The notes below the pieces were generated by a model, which searched no databases, had not been told where the DNA came from, and was given only the letters and a program-made list of their open reading frames with translations. Below, one piece after another: positions 25,499 through 33,000 of a stretch of 36,039 nt of DNA. The DNA comes from an uncultured Coriobacteriaceae bacterium (GTDB lineage Bacteria; Actinomycetota; Coriobacteriia; Coriobacteriales; Eggerthellaceae). A program made the translations under genes and the position numbers. The DNA lies in assembly GCA_900550385.1 (NCBI GenBank), contig URRZ01000012.1, forward strand, positions 1 to 36,039. The letters are read 5' to 3'. The first letter of the stretch is position 1. Each line of letters opens with the position of its first letter.

Positions 25499-26098
25499 AT
25501 GTACCTCCGCTTCGGGAAAAGGATCTGCGACCTGGCCGTCGGCATCGTCGCCTTGCCGTTCGTGCTGGTCATCATCGCCATTCTGGCGCCCATCATCCAT
25601 TTCGAGGACAAGGGGCCGGTGTTCTACAACGCGCCGCGCGTGGGCAAGGACGGGCGCGACTTCGTCATGTACAAGCTGCGTTCGATGCGCGTCAACGCCC
25701 CCGACCTGGTGATGGAGGACGGCTCCACCTACAACGGCGCCGACGACCCGCGCATGACCAAGATCGGCGCGTTCATGCGGCGCACCAGCCTCGACGAGAT
25801 CCCGCAGTTCCTCAACGTCCTGAAAGGCGACATGAGCGTGATCGGCCCGCGCCCCGACCTGCGCCGCGAGGTCGAGCTCTACGAAGGCGACGAGGGCGAG
25901 AAGCTCACCGTCAAGCCCGGCATCACCGGCTACGCCGCCGTGTACGGCCGCAACTCGCTGCCCTGGCACGACCGCCTGGCGCTGGACGTCTACTACGTGC
26001 GCAACGTGACCTTCGCGCTGGACGTGAAGGTGTTCTTCCGCACCTTCGCCACGGTGTTCAAACAAGAGGGCATCTACGTGGAGGACGAGCAGAAGTAG
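25499..26098 (+). CDS. Small monotopic polyprenyl-phosphate phosphoglycosyl transferase (PglC-like)
   Basis: It moves a phospho-sugar from a UDP-sugar to undecaprenyl phosphate, the first membrane step of glycan assembly. The 199 residues match the minimal PglC type. A reentrant hydrophobic segment near residues 10-35 (CDLAVGIVALPFVLVIIAIL) is followed by KGPVFYNAPRVGKDGRDFVM and YKLRSMR. The catalytic Asp-Glu pair D99-E100 lies in RRTSLDEIPQFLNVLKGDMS, then VIGPRPDLR and KPGITGYAAVYGRN. The ATG directly abuts the stop codon of the aminotransferase (TAGATG) with GGAGG inside its end, so both are coupled. The sugar is likely the amino sugar made by its partner. Confidence 0.95.
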   Translation: MYLRFGKRICDLAVGIVALPFVLVIIAILAPIIHFEDKGPVFYNAPRVGKDGRDFVMYKLRSMRVNAPDLVMEDGSTYNGADDPRMTKIGAFMRRTSLDEIPQFLNVLKGDMSVIGPRPDLRREVELYEGDEGEKLTVKPGITGYAAVYGRNSLPWHDRLALDVYYVRNVTFALDVKVFFRTFATVFKQEGIYVEDEQK

Positions 26099-26108
26099 CA
26101 CCCCGCCC

Positions 26109-26156
26109 AGAGGCAGGCGCAGCGCGAAGTTGAGAGGCAGACGTAGCCCGAAGTTG
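26109..26156 (+). repeat. Two tandem 24-nt repeats
   Basis: Units 26109-26132 and 26133-26156 begin AGAGGCAG and end CGAAGTTG; 21 of 24 positions agree. Confidence 0.7.
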
Positions 26157-26163
26157 GGCCCAA

Positions 26164-26231
26164 ACGTTCTTTTTCCGAGAAACTGCGACATGAGAGGCGT
26201 TGCGCTGCGCAGTTTTCCGGAAAAAGAACGT
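26164..26231. repeat. 68-bp inverted repeat with 24-bp arms
   Basis: Arms 26164-26187 and 26208-26231 match with two adjacent differences and are separated by 20 nt. The outer 14 bp (ACGTTCTTTTTCCG) are perfect. It starts 66 nt after the phosphoglycosyl-transferase stop codon. It may mark a transcript end, a small non-autonomous element or a palindromic repeat. Confidence 0.75.
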
Positions 26232-26456
26232 CCAATGCAGCCTGCCTTTCACCCATCTTCGCAAAACGCCTGATGGGAAGCACGCCGAAATGGCGGCATC
26301 GCTCTCGTGGAGCGAAAAAGCATGCTATTTCGGGAAAACTGCTACACGGGTCATGCCGAATTGCACGGTTTACCGGATTTTGCACGAATCGGCACCCTAC
26401 TACCCGTCGGAACGCGAAGGGGAAAGGCGTCCATCCGCCGATATGGGCTCATCGGG

Positions 26457-26490
26457 CTCCCTGCACCCATCGGCTCCCTGCACCCATCGG
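26457..26490 (+). repeat. Two tandem 17-nt repeats
   Basis: CTCCCTGCACCCATCGG occurs twice without a gap. A related copy (CCTGCATCCATCGGCGCATG) lies at 26538-26557. There are too few units with no spacers, so this is not CRISPR. Confidence 0.7.
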
Positions 26491-26675
26491 CGCGTGGGCG
26501 GGGATTCCGTGAACGCAGCGGCCCTTGTACGACAGGGCCTGCATCCATCGGCGCATGACGGGGAGGCGATCGTCCCGCAAATCCCAGCCCATTCGCATCG
26601 CCGAACCTTCGACAGCCCAAGTCCGCCCGATGCTGCCGCTATCGCGAAACGGGAAAAGGCCCCCCCCCTTTTCAC

Positions 26676-26711
26676 CCCCCGGCCGGTCGGAGCTCCCCGA
26701 CCGGCCGGGGG
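26676..26711 (-). terminator. Strong hairpin after eutH
   Basis: A perfect 15-bp GC stem (26676-26690 with 26697-26711) closes a 6-nt loop, 14 nt past the eutH stop codon. On the minus strand it is followed by GTGAAAAG, not a T-run, so it may work as a mRNA 3' end or with Rho. On the plus strand TTCGCATGTTTT follows. Confidence 0.65.
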
Positions 26712-26725
26712 TTCGCATGTTTTCG

Positions 26726-28072
26726 CTAAGCCTTGGCGGGTTCCAGTTCGGCGGCGGACCCGGCATCGGCATCGGCGGCCTCGCACGCGGGCGCCTGCAG
26801 GGGCCGGTCGGCCTCGCCCTCGACGGAGCCGCGGGCAACGGACCCATCTGAGGCGCTCCCGGGCAGAGCGGCTAGGTCCTCAGCCTCAAGCTGCTCGGCC
26901 TTCCTCACCGCCAGCAGGTTGGCGAAGACGATGGCGCACACGCCGGCGACGAGCTTGCCCACCAGCACCGGCACGATGAGCGTGGGCTGGAAGTTCGCCG
27001 TGAACGACAGGTGATCGCCGAACAGGAACGCGCAGCACACGGCGAACGCCATGACGATCACCTTGTCGCGCGCCTTGAGGTCCTTCACTATGGAAAGCGC
27101 CGCCAGCACGTTGGCGGAAGCGGCCAGCAGGCCGGCGGTGGCGTCGGAGCTCAGGCCGAACACGCCGCCGATCTTCGCCAGGGGCTTGGCCAGGTAGCGC
27201 TTGATGAGGTAGACCATGGGGAACGCGCCGCATAGCATCATGCTGATGGCGCCGGCGGTCTCGAGCGCGCGGAACACCTCGGGGTCGCCCTCGCTCGCGA
27301 TGATGGGGTCGAACCCGAACCCGCCGAAGATCGTGGTGAAGATGCCGGTGAAGTACTCGATGACCACCAGCACGAACACGATCTTCAGCGCGGCCTCCAT
27401 CACGCGTCCGAACACGATGAAGCCCTTGATCATGGCGTCGGGCTTGAACTTCAGGCCCAAGGCCAACGCGACGCAGATCACGATGAGCGGGATGAGGTTC
27501 AGGCCGATCTGCCCGAAACTGAGCGCCAGCTGGTAGGTGGCCTCGCCGTTGGTGGACACCGCCTCGCGGATCATCGGGTGGGAGAGCGCGATGATGACGC
27601 TCGCCACCAGAACGCCGATGGGGATGGCCAGAAGGCCGCTCATGACGCCCAGCGCCAGGTACTTGCGATCGACCTTCTGGAGCATCTTCAGCGCCACGGG
27701 GATGGTGAACACGATGGTGGCGCCGGCCATGTAGCCGGTCATCATGGCCATGATCCAGCTCTCCTTGGTCTGGGCGAGCGCCTCGGCCAGAGGATAGCCG
27801 CCCATGTCGACCGCGATGAAGGTGGTGGCGGCCATGGCGGGGTCGGCGCCCACCGCGCTGTAGACCGGCCCGAACACGGTGCTCACGAACGCCGTGAGGT
27901 ACGGCGCGGACGCCATGATGCCCGCAACGGGCAGGAAGATGGGGCCGACCGTGTCGATGCCCGCGACGAACTGCTGGCCGAGCTCGCTTTCGGGCTTGAT
28001 GGCCGAAGCGATGGCGCCGGCCAGCGCGCACGCCATGATGATGTAGACGACTACGGTTCCGATCATCTCCAT
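26726..28072 (-). CDS. eutH: EutH-family ethanolamine permease
   Basis: EutH carries ethanolamine across the cytoplasmic membrane. The 448-residue protein has about ten hydrophobic segments and lines up with E. coli EutH along its length. Shared features include GANPSM-like VGADPAMAATTFIAVDMGGYPLA, GATIVFTIPVALKML, DRKYLALGVMSGLLAIPIG, ALGLKFKPDAMIKGF and FLFGDHLSFTA. No other eut genes lie in the window. Its ATG abuts the licCA stop codon (TAAATG), and the GGAGAG ribosome site lies within licCA. In Haemophilus the lic operon has LicB, a choline permease of another family, in this role, so here EutH probably feeds LicCA with ethanolamine (or choline). A C-terminal hydrophilic tail of about 50 residues is unusual. 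Confidence 0.92.
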   Translation of the reverse strand: MEMIGTVVVYIIMACALAGAIASAIKPESELGQQFVAGIDTVGPIFLPVAGIMASAPYLTAFVSTVFGPVYSAVGADPAMAATTFIAVDMGGYPLAEALAQTKESWIMAMMTGYMAGATIVFTIPVALKMLQKVDRKYLALGVMSGLLAIPIGVLVASVIIALSHPMIREAVSTNGEATYQLALSFGQIGLNLIPLIVICVALALGLKFKPDAMIKGFIVFGRVMEAALKIVFVLVVIEYFTGIFTTIFGGFGFDPIIASEGDPEVFRALETAGAISMMLCGAFPMVYLIKRYLAKPLAKIGGVFGLSSDATAGLLAASANVLAALSIVKDLKARDKVIVMAFAVCCAFLFGDHLSFTANFQPTLIVPVLVGKLVAGVCAIVFANLLAVRKAEQLEAEDLAALPGSASDGSVARGSVEGEADRPLQAPACEAADADAGSAAELEPAKA

Positions 28073-29869
28073 TTATCTGCTCTCCTTCTTCTCATCTCGA
28101 TCGATCTCGTCGTAAAGCGCCACCGCGCAGGCGCCGTAGGTTTTGGTCGCCTTGTACCACAGGTAGAGCCACTCGCCCACCGGGTCGCCCGTGGCGTCCT
28201 TGTACAGCGCCCAGACGAACCAGTAATAGGCCGCGAGCGCCGTGTAGGCCATGCAATGGCGCATCTCGGCGGCAGAGGGCTCGCGTTGGAAGTAGACTCC
28301 CACGACCTTTTGCGCCTCCTCCAGGGTGTAGTCGGAGCAGCAGATGAAGGTGCCCAGGTCGCTGGCGTAATCGGACATCGCCGAGTACTCCCAGTCGATC
28401 AGGCTCATCTGGTCGCCATGCACCAAGAAGTTGGGGGCGTAGAAGTCGTTATGGCACAGGCACGGCTCCACGCCGTCGCCCTGCACGTCCGCCGCCAGGC
28501 GGGCGGCGAGGCTCTGCAGCATCTCGAAGTCGGGGAAGCTGGGATACGTCCGCTCCCCCAGAAGCCTCACGATGCCGCACGCCTGGTCGTAGAGATTGAA
28601 CGACCACTCGGATTTCCGGCCGCACTCATGCAGGAGCCTGCCCAGGGCAAGACCTTTGCGCACGTGGTCGGGGTTGTGGTAGTCGAACTCCACGCAGCCG
28701 GGGACGAAGCGCGAGATCTTCCAACCTTGGTCGGCGTCCTCGTAGATGAAGGTGTCGTCGATCCCCAGGCTCTTGGCGACCGCCTGCGAATAGGTCTCGC
28801 TTCTGCGGTTGATGATCTCGTCGGTGCCGGCGCCGGGATGGCGGTAGACGTAGACGCCCTCGCCCACCGAGAAGCGGAACGACAGGTTGGTGAGCCCCTG
28901 CTTGATGGGGACGATGTCGTGGATGGCAGAACGGTCGCACTCGAGCACCTTGCAGATGTTGTCGAGGATGGCGGAATCGACGTTGAGGATGAAGTCCTTG
29001 TCGAACTCGCGCAACTCGTCGAGGGAATCGAACTCGTGGATCACATCGGCGTCGTAGGGGCGCATCACCATATCGAGCTCGGCCACGTGGTCGGCGTAGA
29101 TATCCTCCCACAGCTTGGGAGCCGTCTCGGGGCGATCGTACTCTGCCTCGAGGATCTTCACGAAACGCTCGGAGAAGGCGCGGTCGAAGTACGCATGGCC
29201 CAGCATCCCGTAGGAGTCGCGCCCGCCCACCGCGACCTTGACGATGCGCCCGCCGGCGCCGCAGGTGAGGCAGTACTCGTCGGTTTCGCCATGGAACATC
29301 ACGGCGGAATAGTAGGCGTGGTGCACGTAGGGTTCGAAGACGTTCTGGGTGAAGTAGTCGTCCGACGAGCAGATGTAGGTGTTGCCCAGCTGCTTGCGCA
29401 CCAGCATGAGGGTGGAGTTGTTGTTGCGCTCCAAGTACTCCTCGTTCACGCGGATCTTCACGCCGAAGAGGTCCTCGAGGTAGAAGAACGCCTCCTTCAT
29501 GTAGCCGACCACGACCGTGATGTCGCGGATCCCCGCCTCCTGCAGCTGGCGGATCTGACGCTCGATGAGCACCTCCCCGCGCACCCTCAGCACGCCTTTG
29601 GGGCGCTCGTAGGAGATGGGGGCGAAGCGCGAGGACAGCCCGGCCGCCATGATGATGGCGTTGTCCACCTTGTAGGGCGCAAGGGCTGCCAGCCCGGCGT
29701 CGGTGAGGGCGAAGCCGTCCACCTCGCCGCGTTCGCTCACCGCGCGGTACGCCTTGTTCGCCGTGCCCAGCGACACGCCGCAGGCCGAAGCGAGGTCGCG
29801 CTGCGACTCGATGCGCGGATCCTTCGCCAACGCCGCGAGGACGGCGAACTCGTTCTTGTTCAATGCCAC
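28073..29869 (-). CDS. licCA: Winged helix + LicC cytidylyltransferase + LicA kinase fusion (choline/ethanolamine)
   Basis: One 598-residue chain has three parts. Residues 1-70 form a winged helix (ALNKNEFAVLAALAKDPR, SLGTANKAYRAVSERGEV). Residues 69 to about 300 are a LicC-type nucleotidyltransferase starting IIMAAGLSSRFAPISYERPK, which makes CDP-choline or CDP-ethanolamine. Residues 310-598 are a choline/ethanolamine kinase with the Brenner motif CLCHNDFYAPNFLV (about 471) and the metal site LIDWEYSAMSDYASDLGTF (about 491). The enzyme thus carries out both activation steps. The GTG at 29869 follows AAAGGAG at a short 4-nt spacing. The DNA-binding domain and the palindrome in its promoter suggest autoregulation. 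EutH follows immediately. Confidence 0.92.
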   Translation of the reverse strand: MALNKNEFAVLAALAKDPRIESQRDLASACGVSLGTANKAYRAVSERGEVDGFALTDAGLAALAPYKVDNAIIMAAGLSSRFAPISYERPKGVLRVRGEVLIERQIRQLQEAGIRDITVVVGYMKEAFFYLEDLFGVKIRVNEEYLERNNNSTLMLVRKQLGNTYICSSDDYFTQNVFEPYVHHAYYSAVMFHGETDEYCLTCGAGGRIVKVAVGGRDSYGMLGHAYFDRAFSERFVKILEAEYDRPETAPKLWEDIYADHVAELDMVMRPYDADVIHEFDSLDELREFDKDFILNVDSAILDNICKVLECDRSAIHDIVPIKQGLTNLSFRFSVGEGVYVYRHPGAGTDEIINRRSETYSQAVAKSLGIDDTFIYEDADQGWKISRFVPGCVEFDYHNPDHVRKGLALGRLLHECGRKSEWSFNLYDQACGIVRLLGERTYPSFPDFEMLQSLAARLAADVQGDGVEPCLCHNDFYAPNFLVHGDQMSLIDWEYSAMSDYASDLGTFICCSDYTLEEAQKVVGVYFQREPSAAEMRHCMAYTALAAYYWFVWALYKDATGDPVGEWLYLWYKATKTYGACAVALYDEIDRDEKKESR

Positions 29870-29959
29870 GATGCTCCTTTTGAATCCCGGGTTTCGAAAG
29901 GAGCCTGCGCAGACTCTCAGGCGAACCCAAGATGTTCAAGTTTCAATTAAGCATCGTGC

Positions 29960-29988
29960 ATTATGAACGTAGCGTTCATGTTTGTAAA
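29960..29988 (-). promoter_or_regulatory. licCA promoter with palindromic operator in its spacer
   Basis: There is a TTTACA -35 (29983-29988), a 17-nt spacer and a CATAAT -10 (29960-29965). A perfect 7-bp palindrome, ATGAACG-TAG-CGTTCAT (29963-29979), fills the spacer and overlaps the -10. That is the classical position for a repressor. The winged helix of LicCA is a candidate ligand. Confidence 0.75.
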
Positions 29989-29998
29989 GGGGAAGTAA

Positions 29999-30028
29999 AT
30001 AATTGAACGCATCGAAGGGAACCGTCAA
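29999..30028 (-). promoter_or_regulatory. Possible second upstream licCA promoter
   Basis: TTGACG (30023-30028), an 18-nt spacer and AATTAT (29999-30004). Its transcript would cross the palindrome at 29963-29979. Confidence 0.4.
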
Positions 30029-30054
30029 CCCTTGCAAGGACGGCGCGGCCGACC

Positions 30055-33000
30055 TCAGTCCTCGGGTATCTCCCACTCCCTGCCGGTGAGGCGCCAGTTG
30101 GAGAAGTCCATCGCATCGCCGACGATCTCGTATTCCTTGCAGGCCACGTACGTGCCGTCGGGCTGCACGGCGGTCATGAGGTAGTAGCGCGGCTCGAGAG
30201 GGTCGTGCTCGTCGTAGAGGCTGCTGCCGTAGGCGGAGGGGTCGCCGCCCATCGCCTCGACGACGGTCGCCTGGAGATCGTAGTGGCTCACCGGCTCCTC
30301 GCTCACCGTCACCGGGGCGCCCTGCTGCGATCCTCCGGCGGCCGCCGGCTTCGCGAGCATGAGGGGCGTGGACGGGGCGTCGATGTCCTCGGTGAGGTAC
30401 CAGTTGCCGTGATCGGCCGTGACGATGATGGTCGAGGAATCGTAGACGCCCAGCTCCCTCATCTGCTCGAGGTATTCGGCCACGATGGCCAGCGACCCGC
30501 GCGCCTGCTGCACCAGCGAGCTGTTGCCGTCCCCCACGTAGGAGGCGTCCTCGTCGAGCACGTAGGGGTAATGGGGACCGGTGAGGTGGATGAAGCGGAA
30601 CGCACCCGCCTCGCCCTCGTCGTCGAGCGAGAGCCCGTGCTCCTGGAGCTTCCGATAGTACCCGGCGTCGTCCATGCGGTAGACTGTGGGGCCCTCGCCC
30701 GCATCGGCATCGGCGGAAACGAGGTTGCCCTCGTCGTCGAGCGGCACCGTGTTCGCCACCATGGCGCTGTTGAGCTCGTCGGTGTAGTACCAGAACCACG
30801 GCTTCAAAAGCCAGGGGGCATCGCGGTAGAGCGCGCATTGGGCGAGGATGCCCATGGTGCCCAGCGGATCCACCGGGATGTCGATATGGCGGACGTTGAG
30901 CGTCTGATCGACGATCTCCTGGCGAACCGAGGGATCCTCGTCGTTCATGCCGGTGGAATCGGAGTAGATGCCTATGGTGTAGCCCGCATCGGACACATCC
31001 GAGAGGAACGTCCCATGGGCGTAGGCGTTGTAGAAGTATTCGTCGTAGGAGCCCAAGCTGGCGACGGACTGGCCTGTGAGCAGGCTGGGCACGGCATAGC
31101 GCGTGGGGATCATCGACCCGGTGCAGTTCCTGAAGTACGTGAAGCCCTCGAAGCCGTCCAGGGCGTCGGGGTACTCCTGCAGCACCTGGTCCATGTAGGC
31201 GGTGTCGAAGGTGTCCAGCACGAACACGACCACGTTGCCCTTCGGGGAGAGGTCGAACAGCCCCTCCTCGGTCAGGTCGACCCGCGTCTGCGCGGAGCTG
31301 AGCGCCTGGGGGTTGGCCACCAGGCTGGCGACTCCCACGCCCTGCACCACCGCCAGGGCAACCGCCACCGCCACGCCGCCGATGCGCCACAAGCGCGGGC
31401 GGAACCTGCTCCCCGCCACGGCAGCGACGATGACCGCCAGCCACACCGCCCCCGTGCCGAAGGCGATGGGCGCGAAATCCCGCCACGAGACGGCGTTGCC
31501 GTCGGCGGTGGGGAGCCCTTGGTTCATGAACAGCGCCTGCAGATAGAAGCAGACCCCCACGGCGAGGATCGCCGCGAATCCCGCATCGAACGCCCTCCCC
31601 CGCAGCGCCGAAAGCAGAAGCGCCAGCACGGCAGCCACCGCCAGGGCGAGCAGCGCCATGCACCACCAGATGCTGCCCACGTCGAGCAGCAGGCTGTCCA
31701 CGTTGGCCGCCACCAGCTCGAAGGGCGCCACGATGAGCAGGGTGAACGCGAGGAAGCCGGATGCGACGGCGGCGAAGCCGAACCGCGCACGCCAACGCAG
31801 CCCGCCGCGGGATGCGGACGGGCGGAAAGCCCCTCCGTCCGCAGCGGCGGCGCCCGCACCGGGCAGACCGCCTTCCGCAAGCGACGCCTGCGCGGCGGCG
31901 CGGGCGTCGGCATCCTCGCCCGCATTCGGCACGATGAGGCCGTCCACCACGCGGTGGATGTCCGGCTCGACCTCCTTGCGCGCGTTCTCGTCGATCTTCA
32001 ACAGGGAGAACAGCTTCTTGCGCGTCTTGCGGAACGCGACGCCGGCCACGGCCGACAAGGCCACCGCCACGCCGGCGAGGGCCTGGATGGTGTAGGTCAT
32101 GACCGAGGGGTCGACGTAGGCGTAGGCGGGCTGCGTCAGGAACGGAAACGCGATCGCCGTCGCGACCAACGCCTCAGGGGCCCAGGAAGCGGCACTGCGT
32201 GCCCCGCGCGCGAAGCGCGCCGCCGTCATGCGGGCTGCCGCTTTGGAGCTCCCCTCGCAGCCCGAAGCGCCCTGCTCCGAAGAAGCATCTTCCCGGACGG
32301 CCCTTTCGCCGCCGTCCGCATCCTTGCGGCGCGCTTGGAGCTCCAGCAGCCGCGCGAGCACCCACTGCCCCGCCGCCTCGGCGCCCGAGCCTAGGTTGAA
32401 CACGGTCTCTGCGGTCACCTGCGCGATGCGCTCGCGCCAATCTCCTTGGTGGGCCAGCATCTCCCCCACCACTTCTGTCAGGCGGCCCATCTCGGAAGGA
32501 TCCAACGACACGCCCACCTTGTCCCGCAGGGTGATGTCGGTGGGCGGGATGCCCAGCTCCTCCCATTTCGGATTCCCCACCTTCATGGGGGTGTCGATGA
32601 ACACGCAGGGCTTGTGCGTGGAGAAGGCGAACTCGAAGGCGACGGTGGACCAATCCGTGATGAGGATGTCGGAGGTGAACACCGTCTCGTTCGACGAGAA
32701 GTCGCGCTCGAAGAACAGCTCGTCCTCCGGCACGTCGGTGTAGCGCGCCAATATCGCCTCCCAGCGCGCGCGGTAGCGTTTCACGTACTCGGGATGGGGC
32801 CGGACGATGATGCGCCACCCGCGGCCCAGAAGCGCCTCAAGCATGTCGTCGAGGCACGAATCGGGAATGCACCCCTCCTGCCAAGAGGGCCCGATGAGTA
32901 CCGTGGGCTTACGGTCGGCGTCCGCGCCCTCGGCGGCGCGACGCTCCACCAGCTGCGCGTACCCATCGGTGACGCGATCCAGCAGGTCGTAGCCGCAGGG

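Larger units (their letters stand above)
26099..26725. other. 627-nt convergent intergenic region, repeat-rich
   Basis: It lies between two convergent clusters. It holds a tandem 24-nt repeat (26109-26156), a 68-bp inverted repeat (26164-26231), a tandem 17-nt repeat (26457-26490) with a related copy near 26538-26557, and the hairpin before eutH. Several short open frames exist, but none shows protein-family features. GC content looks lower than in the flanking genes. Confidence 0.55.

Noticed and set aside
26457..26557. CRISPR array
   Set aside because: Only two contiguous 17-nt units and one distant variant, no spacers, no cas genes.
29867..29958. 9-nt complementarity between the licCA start region (AGCATCGTG) and CACGATGCT upstream, as an RNA switch
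   Set aside because: The predicted transcription start from the main promoter falls inside the upstream partner, so it would not be fully in the RNA. It would only matter for the weaker upstream promoter.
27578..32394. Plus-strand frames of 700-800 codons opposite eutH, licCA and the fusion gene
   Set aside because: Same GC-bias artefact; the minus-strand frames carry conserved domains.
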